Below are positions 9,028 through 18,142 of a stretch of DNA of 64,000 nucleotides, one piece after another (position 1 is the stretch's first letter; every line of letters starts with the position of its first letter). Source of the DNA: Planctomycetaceae bacterium (lineage in GTDB: Bacteria; Planctomycetota; UBA1135; GCA-002686595); contig WYBT01000042.1 of NCBI GenBank assembly GCA_011525785.1, forward strand, positions 1-64,000. Reading direction: 5' to 3'. The translations under genes were made by a program, and so were the position numbers. The notes beneath the pieces are model-generated. The model was not told where the DNA came from. It did no database searches and saw only the letters and a list, made by a program, of their open reading frames with translations.

Positions 9028-10119
9028 TCACGAACTCACAGCGCGTGCAGGCAACAGGCCGCGGTCGTAGTCGTCGATCGACACGATGCGCTCGGCGTCG
9101 GGGTCCCACAGGATGCAGCGCAGCGAGGCGGGCACCTGGCTCAGGCGCAGGCGCGGGACGTCGGCGAACAGCTCGGCGTTCTCTGCGTGGCACTTCACGA
9201 GGCGGTAGCACGGGATCGCCGACGAGAGGTGGTGCACGTGGTGGTAGCCGATGTTCGCGGTGACCCAGTTCAACCACCCGGGCAGCACGAGGAAGCTCGT
9301 GCCGTCAAGCGCGCCCTTGTCGTAGTCCCAGGTGGCGGTCGGCGCGGCGTACGAATTCTCGAAATTGTGCTGGACGGTAAACAGGATGATTCCGGCGGCG
9401 CCCGCGAGCGAAAGCGTCGGGAGGTAGAGCGCGAAAAAGGGGCCGGCGCCGATGAAGTAACTGGCCAGGAACCACGCGCTGAGCAGCACGACGTTGTTCG
9501 CGCTCATGTGGCGGTATTCACACCAGCTCTTCCAATATCTGGCCTGGAAGCTCGCGCTCGAGCGGCCGCCGAGCAGGTGCGCGACCAACGCCAAGTTGCC
9601 TTTGATCCAATTCCAGCGCGGATTGAAAATCAGATAGACGAACCCGCCCAGCGGCGCGCACGTGATGTGCCGTGAACGCCGGTAGGACTTGCGCTGGGCG
9701 ACGCTGAGCGCGGCGTATTCGGGGATCGAAAGCGTGGCGAGCGGTCCGCGGTAGCGCTCCCAGTTGCCGTTGTTGCGGTGGTGGAATTCGTGGTGAACGG
9801 ACCACACGTACTGCGGCATTCCCGACAGCACGCCGTACACGAATCCAAAGGCGCGGTTGAGTCCGCGGCTAGCGAACAGTGCGTTGTGCCCGCACTCGTG
9901 CATCATCGCGAAAACGCGCACGAGCAAGAGCGTGATGCCCAGCGCCGCAGCGAATGTGACGCGCAGATCGTGCTCGAGGCCCCACACGGCGACACCCCAC
10001 AGGGCCACGAGCGGCAGCAGCGTGGTCGCCGACTGAACGAAGCCGATGGCGTTGCTGCTCGAGCCGTAGGCGCGCGCGAGCACCAGTTTGCGCCGCCTGA
10101 ACTCCTCGAGTGTGACCAT
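9028..10119 (-). CDS. Membrane fatty-acid desaturase
   Basis: 363 residues. The ATG at 10119 is chosen because the protein-like sequence starts there (MVTLEEFRRRKLVLARAYG); the frame is open upstream but gives no family sequence. The three histidine boxes of integral-membrane desaturases are present: HECGH (residues 74-78), HHEFHH (109-114) and HHVHH (293-297). They bind the di-iron centre. Between them lie hydrophobic spans around residues 27-48, 53-72, 208-225 and 228-250. The enzyme should introduce a double bond into an acyl chain or a related hydrocarbon (carotenoid ketolase/hydroxylase relatives cannot be excluded). It is 94 bases downstream of the SagB-like gene on the same strand, perhaps in one transcript. 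Confidence 0.85.
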   Translation of the reverse strand: MVTLEEFRRRKLVLARAYGSSSNAIGFVQSATTLLPLVALWGVAVWGLEHDLRVTFAAALGITLLLVRVFAMMHECGHNALFASRGLNRAFGFVYGVLSGMPQYVWSVHHEFHHRNNGNWERYRGPLATLSIPEYAALSVAQRKSYRRSRHITCAPLGGFVYLIFNPRWNWIKGNLALVAHLLGGRSSASFQARYWKSWCEYRHMSANNVVLLSAWFLASYFIGAGPFFALYLPTLSLAGAAGIILFTVQHNFENSYAAPTATWDYDKGALDGTSFLVLPGWLNWVTANIGYHHVHHLSSAIPCYRLVKCHAENAELFADVPRLRLSQVPASLRCILWDPDAERIVSIDDYDRGLLPARAVSS

Positions 10120-10213
10120 CAACGACGCTGCATGCTTCGGAGGGGCCTGGGGCTCGCGCGGCGCAGCGTAACCTTGGCCCGTCGTACTCCCGCAGTGGAA
10201 ATACGGCCCATGC

Positions 10214-11908
10214 TCAAGTGTGGCCACCGGGCCGAACAGCGTAGGGCGTTTCGCTGGTGATACGGGAATCGTCGACCGGTCCTCCAACGGTGAAGTGATA
10301 GAGGCTGCGAAAGCGCGTGTCGCCCAGACCGAGCAGCGCGTGCAGTGCGTCGTCGAAGAAGCACCCGATGCCGGTGGCGCGCAGGCCCAGCGCCTCGGCT
10401 TCGAGGTACAGCATCTGCCCGATCCAGCCGCACTCCCAGAAAAGTCGCGGGTACATCCAAGCGCCGCGCGCTTCGAGCGGGCCGTCGAACTCGGCCAGCA
10501 TCGCCAGCGCAAAACAGCCGTCGGCGGCGATCTCCTGGTGGCACGAAACGGCGCGCGCGTGGGCTCGCATGTCGCCGCTGCGCAGTCGCCACACGCTCAG
10601 CTCGCCCGCCTCCTCGACGCGCGTGGCGTCGCGAGCCAGCGCGGACGACGCCCGCCAACGCGCGAGCCGCCGCGGATCTCGCAGGTGCAAGTACAGGCCG
10701 CTCTCGAGTCCCTGGACGCGGTGCACGAACACCGCGAGGTCGACCGTGGGGTCGAAGGGCGCGAGATCGTGGAGCACCGCGCCTTCGCGCGGCGTGGTGC
10801 GCGCCAGCGCCTGCCACAGCGCGTCCGCAGTCGTGCCCGTGCGACCGTCGAAGGCCACCGCACTGCGCCGCGAGCGCACGATCCGGCGCAACGCGATGGG
10901 CTCGCGCTCCGGCGCGCTCGAGTTGAGCCGCGGACTGGCCCCCAGCTCGTGCACACGCTCGGTGCGCGGCTTGCGCGTGACAGCGTGGATCGCGTCGATC
11001 GCGGGCCAGTCGACCCAGCCGCTCGAGAGCTCGTTCGGCAGCCCGACGCGCGGGCTCGTGCTCGCTGCGCGCAAGGCCTCGACGCGCGGGGCGCGCGGAC
11101 GCCAGGGCGAACCATCGGCGGGCGCCGGGCCGATCGCCACCAGCACTTCGGGCGCTTCCGCGAACGGCCCGCGCTGCTCGCTCACTCCCAGCAACGCCCC
11201 CACTTCGTCAGCTCCGACCTCGTCGAGCACATGCGCGCGCCAGCCGAGCCCGGCGGCCGCGACCGCCAGCGCGCCGAGCGCGTGCCCGACGTCGTGCTGG
11301 CAGTAGCGGAACGCGCGCTCGCCGTACTTCCACGCCTCGCGCCAGTGGATCGTCGAGAGCGCGACCAGCACCGCGCCCGGTCCTAGCCCGCGCGCGAGCT
11401 CGCTCCAGGCCTCGGCCGAGATCCGCGCGCGGATCTCCAGCGCGTGCGCGCGCGGCGCGTAGTGCGCGACGAAGGCCGTGTCGCACAAACCCTCGACGCC
11501 AGCGCTGATCAGCCAGCCCTCGGTGGGATGCAGATTGCCGCTCGAAGGGTTGCAGCGCAGGTACCAGCGCGACTCGCCCCAGCGCTTGGCCGCCGACAGC
11601 GCCAGCGAGTCGAAGAACAGTTGCGCGATCGAGCGCGCGCTCAGCGGCGCGGGCGTCACTTCACCGGCGCAGAACGCGGGCTCGTAGCGCGGCTCGTCCG
11701 TGGGTTCGACCAGCTCGAGCTCGACGCTCGGCGCCCCGATGTAGCGCCGGAACGGATCGGGCTGAGTGTCCCAATCGAGTTCGCCGGGCCCGAAGGCGTA
11801 GCGGTGCTGGTGGTGCGTGCTCGCTGCGTGATAGGCGCGCACGAGCGCGAGCGGATCGGTGGCCGGCGGCTCCGACGGAGCAGGGCGCTGGCGACGGAAC
11901 CAACTCAT
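10214..11908 (-). CDS. SagB/ThcOx-type nitroreductase-fold oxidoreductase, tandem two-domain
   Basis: 564 residues from the ATG at 11908 (MSWFRRQRPAP). Residues ~20-290 hold the first nitroreductase-fold unit: RYAFGPGELDWDTQPDPFRRY, then YLRCNPSSGNLHPTEGW (FMN-binding SSGxLHPxE motif), and FRYCQHDVGHALGALAVAAAGLGW. Residues ~350-560 hold a second unit (RSRRSAVAFDGRTGTTADAL, CGWIGQMLYLEAEALGLRATGIGCFFDDALH). Family members are FMN-dependent dehydrogenases, best known for oxidising azolines in thiazole/oxazole-modified peptides. No cyclodehydratase (YcaO) or precursor peptide gene is in the window, so a peptide natural-product role is not supported. The second unit lacks the SSGNLHP motif and may be structural or a divergent active half. 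Confidence 0.85.
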   Translation of the reverse strand: MSWFRRQRPAPSEPPATDPLALVRAYHAASTHHQHRYAFGPGELDWDTQPDPFRRYIGAPSVELELVEPTDEPRYEPAFCAGEVTPAPLSARSIAQLFFDSLALSAAKRWGESRWYLRCNPSSGNLHPTEGWLISAGVEGLCDTAFVAHYAPRAHALEIRARISAEAWSELARGLGPGAVLVALSTIHWREAWKYGERAFRYCQHDVGHALGALAVAAAGLGWRAHVLDEVGADEVGALLGVSEQRGPFAEAPEVLVAIGPAPADGSPWRPRAPRVEALRAASTSPRVGLPNELSSGWVDWPAIDAIHAVTRKPRTERVHELGASPRLNSSAPEREPIALRRIVRSRRSAVAFDGRTGTTADALWQALARTTPREGAVLHDLAPFDPTVDLAVFVHRVQGLESGLYLHLRDPRRLARWRASSALARDATRVEEAGELSVWRLRSGDMRAHARAVSCHQEIAADGCFALAMLAEFDGPLEARGAWMYPRLFWECGWIGQMLYLEAEALGLRATGIGCFFDDALHALLGLGDTRFRSLYHFTVGGPVDDSRITSETPYAVRPGGHT

Positions 11909-12290
11909 CGAAGCGCTCCGCCCAGCGGACCGCCCAGCGCCGCGAGAAATCCGCCGGCGGTCGTGCGCCGTCGGTTGCGCATGGAGAGCCGCACGCGCGG
12001 CGCAGACCGCTCGGAACCCTGCTCGGAAGGAACGGACAAGTCCATGTTGGGATGAACGGCTCTGCGCGGAGCAGCTCCGCCGCGGCAGCATCGTATGCGC
12101 GCTCGACGCTGGCGCATCGAGTCGCTCTGCGAAGTGCGGGCGCGGCGCCGGACTCGCGAGCACTGCCGCGGAGAGCGCGGCGCTCTGGGATCAGCAACTG
12201 ACGGGCGAGCCGTTCCGTCGGCCCTCGCGCGCGGCCCTCCGATCCGCGCGCGGCCAAGCCGCTCGAAGCGCGACCGGGTGCGTCCCCTGC
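11909..12290. other. Gene-free gap (382 bases)
   Basis: This lies between the SagB-like gene and the MgtC-like gene, both on the minus strand. Open frames across it are continuations of GC-driven frames with no recognisable protein sequence. It should hold the promoter of the SagB-desaturase transcript. I saw no clear promoter, terminator hairpin with T-run or RNA gene in it. Confidence 0.5.
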
Positions 12291-13010
12291 TCAGTCGCCA
12301 GTCGGCGAAAGACGGAACTCGCGCACCGACTCGAGCGCGTTGAGCGACTCGACCAGTCGGCGCACGTTCTCGCCGTGCGTGGTGGCGATCACCATGCGGT
12401 ACTCGAAGAAGCCGTCCTGCTCGTCGAGGCGGTAGTTGAGGTTGGCGATCGAGAAACCGTGGCGCGCGATCGTCTGGCGCATCTCGGGCTCGCTCATCGC
12501 CGCGGTGCGCGCGAAGCGCACGACCAGGTGCGCGTAGGACTGCGAGGGCATGCGCTTCTCGACCCAGTTGAAGACCGAGAGCGTGCCGAGCGTGAGCACT
12601 CCCGCCATCACGGCCGGCGTGTAGAAGCCGATGCCGATCAGCACGCCGATGGCCGAGGTGACCCAGATCGAGGCCGCGGTCGTGAGCCCGCGCACCGTCA
12701 GGCCCTCCTTCATGATCGCGCCGGCGCCGAGGAAGCCGATGCCGGTCATGATGCCCTGCGCCATGCGAGTCGGGTCGAGCGTGATGCGCGCCTCGCCTTC
12801 GTTGGGCGCCCAGCGATGCTCGTAGGCGACGATCAGCATCAGGAGGCTCGACGCCATGCACACCAGCGCGTGCGTGCGGAAGCCGGCGGGCCGCCCGCGG
12901 TAGCTGCGCTCGGCGCCGATCGCCGCGCCCACCGCCAGCGCGATGAGCAGCCGCAGCGCGATCTCGCCGGACTCGCCGTCGAACAGGCTGGGACGCTGGA
13001 TCCAGAGCAC
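12291..13010 (-). CDS. MgtC/SapB-family membrane protein
   Basis: 239 residues from a GTG at 13010 (VLWIQRPSLFDGESGEIALRLLIALAVG). The frame is open to 13295, but the upstream part is not protein-like. The family hallmark GAAIGAERSYRGRPAGFRTHALV is present at about residues 29-51, followed by several hydrophobic helices (SSLLMLIVA, GIMTGIGFLGAGAIMKEG, TTAASIWVTSAIGVLIGIGFY, VMAGVLTLGTLSVFNWVEKR). The C-terminal ~85 residues form an ACT-like cytoplasmic domain. MgtC proteins influence magnesium starvation survival and membrane ATPase activity in pathogens; here the role is unknown. It is divergent from the FG-GAP gene at 13286, with 275 bases between them. No magnesium riboswitch was recognised upstream. 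Confidence 0.88.
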   Translation of the reverse strand: MLWIQRPSLFDGESGEIALRLLIALAVGAAIGAERSYRGRPAGFRTHALVCMASSLLMLIVAYEHRWAPNEGEARITLDPTRMAQGIMTGIGFLGAGAIMKEGLTVRGLTTAASIWVTSAIGVLIGIGFYTPAVMAGVLTLGTLSVFNWVEKRMPSQSYAHLVVRFARTAAMSEPEMRQTIARHGFSIANLNYRLDEQDGFFEYRMVIATTHGENVRRLVESLNALESVREFRLSPTGD

Positions 13011-13285
13011 CTCGCTGTTTCGGCGCTCCGGGCCGCGGGCTTGCGCCCGCGACGTGCGCTCGCGTGCCACCCGTGAAAACAGCTGCTTGTGGTGTGGCTC
13101 GGGCGCACGCTGCGCAGTAGCTCCGCACGCGCTCTGGACTCCGGCGAGCACTCGCGCGGTTTTCGCGGGAATCTCCAGACTTTTCCGCTGCGCCGTCGCA
13201 TGGCGGAACGCGCCGGGAGCGATTCGAACTCGTGTCTCGAGTGGCCCGCGCAGCTTCGCCATCCGCACTACGATCGAGTCCCACC

Positions 13286-15136
13286 ATGAAGACACTCAAC
13301 CAGGGAGGTTGGTTCGCGCTGTTGCTCGCTTCGCTCGCACAGGTCTCGCGCGCCGCGCCAATCCACGTCCGCAAGGACATCGCTCCGCCGCCGCCAGGCG
13401 GAAACGCGACTTACGGCCGCACGCTCACCGGCGACTTCGACGGGGATGGCAACCCCGATGTGCTCTACCAGCGCGGCACGGTTTGGGACGTCGCCATCGG
13501 CGTCGGCGTCTACGAGGCGCGCATGGAGTCGCTCGACTCGCCGCTCGACTGCGATGTGATGCGACACCAGGACCGCGACCGCTGGCTCACGCTCGGGGCG
13601 GCGGGGCTCGAGACGCGCCGCATGCACTTCGTCGGAGGCACGGACCCTTGGCAGTGGATGAACGACGCAGCGAGCTCGACGGGCTGGGCCGGCGCCTCGC
13701 GCGTGCGCGTGTGGAGCGACGACGGCCTCGAGCAGTTCGTGGTCGGACTCAACGCAAGCTCCAGCGCGATCCTGGTGGAAAAGTGCAATCTGTCCTTGAA
13801 CGGTGACACGGCGACGTGGAGCGCCTTCGCGAGCATCGCCATCAGCCAGACCGAGCCCGTGGTGGGCATCGAACTGTTCGATCGCAACGGCGATGGCACG
13901 CCGGAACTCGCCGTGCGCCGGGCCGCGCGACTGGACATCTACTCGATCATCACCGGCGCGCGCGTGGCCTTTCACAACGAGGGCGCCGGTTGGAGCGCGG
14001 CCACCATGGCGCCGATCAGGCACGCCGGAGTCGCGCAGCAGTGGCTGGCGCTCCTTTCCAACTCCACCACGCCCGGGCTGCAGCGCTTCGCGACGGTCGG
14101 GCTGGATGGTGTGCGCAATGGCAAGTACCTCACGGGAAGAGCGCTGCGCGCGGTCGTGGCCGCTGATGTGAGCGGCGACGGCCTCGACGACACGGTGTGG
14201 AGTTCGTCCGCGCACTACGACCTGACGGTGGTGACCAACACCGGGGGCGTTCCGGATGCCAACGGGTACGCCGGCCCCGTCTATCTGGAGGAGTCGGAGT
14301 CCACCATCGCATACCCGACGACGCCCATCCCACCGTCGATGCTGCCCAACCACGGCACGCCCTGGGTCAGCGACTTCGACCTGGACGGCGACATCGACGT
14401 CGGCTTGCCTGTGCTCGGCGCGTCGGAGCTGTGGAGCAAGCGCACGGAGAACGCGAGCTCGGTGCAGTTGCCGCCGACGCTTCGGATCTATCCCACCAAC
14501 GATGGCACCGCCACAGCGGACGTCGGCGCGTGGGTCGCCGGCGCGTCCAGGCGACTGAACTTCGAGGTGTCGATTCCTCCGCCGATGGCCGGAGGTTGGT
14601 GGGACACGACGAAGTTCTTTCTGGAAATGACGCTGTGGTCCCAGGCCGATCCGAGTGGCCCGATCGAGTCGGTTCCTTTCGAGATCCGGCGTGTCGCGCT
14701 GCCCGCATCCGCGAATGACTTCGCGGCCGCGCCGTCCGACCTCGAGGCAGTTCCTGGGAGCACGGTCCCATGTCCGCTCGAGTTTCCCTGCGCGGAGGGC
14801 GTGGGCTTCGATCGCATCGTCTACCTGCGCGTTCAGTTGGTGCGGCTGCGCGCCGGGAAGTACTCCGCGGTCACTCCGGCGACGGTGTATGCGCTGCACG
14901 CACAAGAGCCGCTCGAGCTCTACGGACAGCCTGTGGCGACGACGCCCAACGGCGACGCGGTTCAAGCGCTGCTCAACACGATGCCGGAAGGCTCCGTCGA
15001 GTTCGTCGTGACGTCACCCGACGCTGTGGCGAGCACTTCGCGGCCCCCGCCGCTGGGCAAGCGCGTCGGCCTGGGCGGGCACGTGCCCTCGCTCACGGCG
15101 CCGATCGACGAGTCGCCGGTGGGCAACCCGAACTGA
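13286..15136 (+). CDS. Secreted VCBS/FG-GAP repeat protein
   Basis: 616 residues. The ATG at 13286 starts a signal peptide (MKTLNQGGWFALLLASLAQVSRA, with the cut probably before APIHV). Calcium-binding FG-GAP/VCBS loops are visible: GDFDGDGNPDVLY, LFDRNGDGTPELAV, ADVSGDGLDDTVW and SDFDLDGDIDVGL. They point to a beta-propeller of the type seen in planctomycete secreted proteins. The C-terminal ~230 residues are a beta-rich region without a recognised domain. It does not carry the YCT-type C-terminal module found on two other secreted proteins here. The gene converges with the CHAT gene, with 12 bases between stops. It is probably extracellular; no enzyme motif was found. Confidence 0.8.
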   Translation: MKTLNQGGWFALLLASLAQVSRAAPIHVRKDIAPPPPGGNATYGRTLTGDFDGDGNPDVLYQRGTVWDVAIGVGVYEARMESLDSPLDCDVMRHQDRDRWLTLGAAGLETRRMHFVGGTDPWQWMNDAASSTGWAGASRVRVWSDDGLEQFVVGLNASSSAILVEKCNLSLNGDTATWSAFASIAISQTEPVVGIELFDRNGDGTPELAVRRAARLDIYSIITGARVAFHNEGAGWSAATMAPIRHAGVAQQWLALLSNSTTPGLQRFATVGLDGVRNGKYLTGRALRAVVAADVSGDGLDDTVWSSSAHYDLTVVTNTGGVPDANGYAGPVYLEESESTIAYPTTPIPPSMLPNHGTPWVSDFDLDGDIDVGLPVLGASELWSKRTENASSVQLPPTLRIYPTNDGTATADVGAWVAGASRRLNFEVSIPPPMAGGWWDTTKFFLEMTLWSQADPSGPIESVPFEIRRVALPASANDFAAAPSDLEAVPGSTVPCPLEFPCAEGVGFDRIVYLRVQLVRLRAGKYSAVTPATVYALHAQEPLELYGQPVATTPNGDAVQALLNTMPEGSVEFVVTSPDAVASTSRPPPLGKRVGLGGHVPSLTAPIDESPVGNPN

Positions 15137-15148
15137 CGCCGGCGCGCA

Positions 15149-17473
15149 TCACAGCCCCAGGCCGGCGACGTAGGGCAAGGTCCACGGCGCGCGGCCTGGG
15201 TGCTTGGCGCAGAACTCGACGTTGGCGGCCTGCACCGCCCGTGCGAGCGAGTCCCCCGCCGCCAGTCGCGCATGGACGACGGCGCCGAACTGCACCGCGT
15301 CGCTGAGCCGCAGCTCGAGATCGCACAGCACCACGCTCGACGCGCCCGCGATCAAGAACGCTCCGCCCAGGTCGGTGGCGCCGAAATCCCCGGGCCGGGC
15401 GACGCCGGCCGCGCCCCAGCACACCGAGAGCAGCACGACGTCGGGCGCGTTCATGGCGCGTGCGCGCTCGATCGAGAGGAGCCCATCGGGCGCGCGCTCG
15501 TCCGGCGTGAGCACGACCAGCGTGCGCAGCTCGCGCGAGCCGTCGATGACGCCGTGCGCAAGGATGTGGACAACATCGGCCTGCGCCTTGGCGCCGCTCA
15601 ATGCGCCGAGGGTGGCCCGCGACTCGAGCCAAGGTTCGAGCTGGCGCGCGCCAGCGGCCTCGAGCAGCGGGGCGAGGAGCTCGCGATCGATCTCGGCGCG
15701 AGCCGAGCCGAACTGCGCGAGCGCCGCTTCACCCGCCTGCGGAGCGGCGAGCAGCGCGATCCCCGGACGGCGCGCGAGTCCTGCGCGGCGCTCGTGCAGC
15801 TTCCACGCGCTCGCGAGCGAGGGCAGGAACGCAACCGCGTGCGTTGCGCCGAGCGGCCGACCGTCGAGCACGGTCAGCGCCTGGAGCGGCACGCCGAGTT
15901 GATCGAGCCCGACGATCCGCACTCCCTTCCAGGCGCGCAGTCGCTCGCGCAGCGCGGCGGGAAAAAGCGCGTCGCTGAGTTCACCCGGCGTCTTGGTGAG
16001 CACTTCGCGCTGCGCAGCCGAAGGCGCATCGCCTGCGAGCAGCGCCGCGCGCAACGCGTTGGTGCGCGCGTCGATGTAGGTCGCTGCCGGCAGCCTGTGC
16101 AACTGCGCGCTCTTGCGGTCGAACGACAAGGCCACGCTCTCGCCCGAGCTGATCACGTACACCACGCACCCGGTGTCGTCGGCGCACAACGCCTCTCGCA
16201 CCTGCGCGACCGTCGGCCGCGGCTCGCGCAGCTCGCGCCAGAGCACGCCGAACTGCTGCATCGAGAGCGCGTGATCGATCGCCGCCTCCGCGGCGCCGGA
16301 ACGGAACAACTCGACCAGCGCGAGGCGCGGCCGGTCGAAGCTGAGCACGCCGATGCCGCCCGCGCGCTCGACGCCGCGCCACGCGTCGAGCCAGGCGTCG
16401 AGCGCCGCACGCAAGGCTCGAGCCGATTGAGTTGTGTCGCCGCCGCTCAAGCGCTGGAGCCGCGCGCGCAGCGTGGTCAGCCAGGCGCGATCGTCGAGCG
16501 TCCCCGCGTTGGCCGGGTCCTCGGCGATCCAGGCGTCGACCGCGGCGAGGTACTCCTTCGCGCGCACGAACTCGGCGAGCTCCAGATCGATCTCGAGGAC
16601 GCCGCAGCTGGCCGTGATGCCGTCTTGCGGCTCGAAACCCTCGAACTCGAACACGCGCTCGAACTCGGCTCGCGCGGACTCGAGCTTGGCCCGCTCGCCC
16701 GCCGCGCCGCCCAGTCGAGCCGTGGCGCGGTGAACGGCCAGCTGCGCGCGCCGCGCGTTGGCGGCGTGAAGCGAGCCTTCGCGCTGGCGCGCGAGCTCAC
16801 TCCAGTCGACGTTGGGCTCGATCTCGTCGCACAGCCGCTCCGCGCGTTGGAACGCGCCGATCGCGAGCAGGCGAGCGGCCTCGCCGAGGTGCGCATCGAG
16901 GTAGGCCGGGAAGTTCAGCGGCCGCGGGTCCTGCTTGTGTCGTGCACAGCGCTTGGGGTCGGGGCGTGCGCACACCTCGGGCTCGCGCGATGCCGTGAGC
17001 TTCATCGCGCGCTCGAGGGGCTCGCGGGCGCGATCGGGAAGCCCGAGCTCGACCAGGATCGCCCCTTGGAGCGCCAGCAGCTGTCCGCGGTGCTCCGGAG
17101 CGAGTTCCGGCGCCTTGCACGCCTCTTCGAGCAGATCCAGCGCGGCTTGAGAGCGCTGGCGCCCGTGCTCGCCGCGTGCGGCGGACCACGCGCCGAACAT
17201 CAAGTACTCGCCTGCGGCCAGCTGCGCGCAGCGGTCGCGCGCAGTCGCGCTGGCCGCTCGAGCGCGCTCCATCGCTTGCGTCCCCCGCGCGAAGGCGCTC
17301 TCCCAGTCGCCCGCCTCCACAGCGCTCGACGCGGCGTCCGCGTGCTCCCACGCGAGCTGCATGTCGCTCGCGACGACCTGAGGCCCGGTGGCGGTCGCGA
17401 GCGGCGCGCGAGCGGTTGAAGGCGCCGCCAGGCCCGCAACCACGAGGAAAGCCGCCGTCGCGCGTAGGATCAT
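15149..17473 (-). CDS. Secreted or periplasmic TPR-CHAT protease-like protein
   Basis: 774 residues, ATG at 17473. An N-terminal hydrophobic stretch (MILRATAAFLVVAGLAAPSTARA) looks like a signal peptide. Residues ~40-380 are helical TPR-like repeats. The C-terminal ~300 residues are a CHAT (caspase-HetF) domain: the catalytic pair is His640 in VVHILAHGVIDG and Cys685 in VVLLSVCWGAAGV, followed by LGGAFLIAGASSVV. Such domains are cysteine proteases cutting after specific residues. The gene is third in an apparent operon after an ECF sigma gene and a membrane-anchored anti-sigma-like gene, 39 bases from the latter. I infer that it may cut the anti-sigma protein or act as the output of that sigma factor. 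Secretion is unusual for the CHAT proteins of type III-E CRISPR, which are cytoplasmic. Confidence 0.88.
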   Translation of the reverse strand: MILRATAAFLVVAGLAAPSTARAPLATATGPQVVASDMQLAWEHADAASSAVEAGDWESAFARGTQAMERARAASATARDRCAQLAAGEYLMFGAWSAARGEHGRQRSQAALDLLEEACKAPELAPEHRGQLLALQGAILVELGLPDRAREPLERAMKLTASREPEVCARPDPKRCARHKQDPRPLNFPAYLDAHLGEAARLLAIGAFQRAERLCDEIEPNVDWSELARQREGSLHAANARRAQLAVHRATARLGGAAGERAKLESARAEFERVFEFEGFEPQDGITASCGVLEIDLELAEFVRAKEYLAAVDAWIAEDPANAGTLDDRAWLTTLRARLQRLSGGDTTQSARALRAALDAWLDAWRGVERAGGIGVLSFDRPRLALVELFRSGAAEAAIDHALSMQQFGVLWRELREPRPTVAQVREALCADDTGCVVYVISSGESVALSFDRKSAQLHRLPAATYIDARTNALRAALLAGDAPSAAQREVLTKTPGELSDALFPAALRERLRAWKGVRIVGLDQLGVPLQALTVLDGRPLGATHAVAFLPSLASAWKLHERRAGLARRPGIALLAAPQAGEAALAQFGSARAEIDRELLAPLLEAAGARQLEPWLESRATLGALSGAKAQADVVHILAHGVIDGSRELRTLVVLTPDERAPDGLLSIERARAMNAPDVVLLSVCWGAAGVARPGDFGATDLGGAFLIAGASSVVLCDLELRLSDAVQFGAVVHARLAAGDSLARAVQAANVEFCAKHPGRAPWTLPYVAGLGL

Positions 17474-17512
17474 GCAAACGCAGTATGCCGCCCCGCGCAG
17501 GCGCGCGCTGCG

Positions 17513-18142
17513 TCAGCGCGGGGCGCGCAGTGTGCGCCGACGGTCCGGCCGTCCGACCGGCCAGTCCGAGTCGTCGATCGGTTGCACCTCGAGCTCGATC
17601 GCATCGGGCCAGAGCGCGTGGCGTTCCGGCGCGGGACGCCATTCGAGTCCGGTGGTGAACTCCTTGTCGCGCTCTTCGCCGCTCGCGGCGTCGAACACGG
17701 TCACGCGAACGCGCGACAGGCCGCTCGGCAACTCCCAGGCGAAGCGCTCGTAGCCCGACGCCACGCCGTCGACGGGATAAACGATGCGAACGTGGTCGCC
17801 GCCCAGGTAGGGATCCGCGTCAGCGCTGGGGCGCCAGGGCCTCCAGACGAGCACGGCCAGCGCTGCCGCGGCGGCGAGCGCAGCGAGCACGAGCCAGCGC
17901 CGCGAGGGCGCCGGCGACGACGACGGTGAAGCTCGAGGCCCAGGCGGCGTGCGGCGCGCCTCGCGCTCGACCTCGCGCAACACGCCGGCTGCCTCCAGCG
18001 ACTCGACGACCGAGTGCATGGACTCGAGCTCGGCGGCGAAGGCAGCGTCCTGCGCCGCAGCGGCGACGACTTCGGGATCGTCGAGCGACCGCTCGCCGAG
18101 CACCACCGCGCGCAGCAGCGCTTCGCGTTCCTCGCCGCTCAT
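17513..18142 (-). CDS. Membrane-anchored anti-sigma-factor-like protein
   Basis: 209 residues from the ATG at 18142, whose ATGA overlaps the stop of the sigma gene (4 bases), implying translational coupling. Residues 1-60 are a helical cytoplasmic domain (MSGEEREALLRAVVLGERSL...), 64-80 a Pro/Ser-rich linker, 83-100 one transmembrane helix (WLVLAALAAAAALAVLVW) and 101-209 a beta-rich outer domain (VRIVYPVDGVASGYERFAWELP, resembling a fibronectin-like fold). This order, together with the partner gene, fits an anti-sigma factor that holds the sigma factor at the membrane. The zinc-binding HxxxCxxC motif of classic anti-sigma proteins is absent, so binding mode is unproven. The outer domain would be accessible to the co-encoded CHAT protein. 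Confidence 0.7.
   Translation of the reverse strand: MSGEEREALLRAVVLGERSLDDPEVVAAAAQDAAFAAELESMHSVVESLEAAGVLREVEREARRTPPGPRASPSSSPAPSRRWLVLAALAAAAALAVLVWRPWRPSADADPYLGGDHVRIVYPVDGVASGYERFAWELPSGLSRVRVTVFDAASGEERDKEFTTGLEWRPAPERHALWPDAIELEVQPIDDSDWPVGRPDRRRTLRAPR

Noticed and set aside
13300..13320. CTCAACCAGGGAGGTTGG resembling the repeat-element core
   Set aside because: It is inside the start of a coding gene, lacks the hairpin layout, and shares only part of the core.
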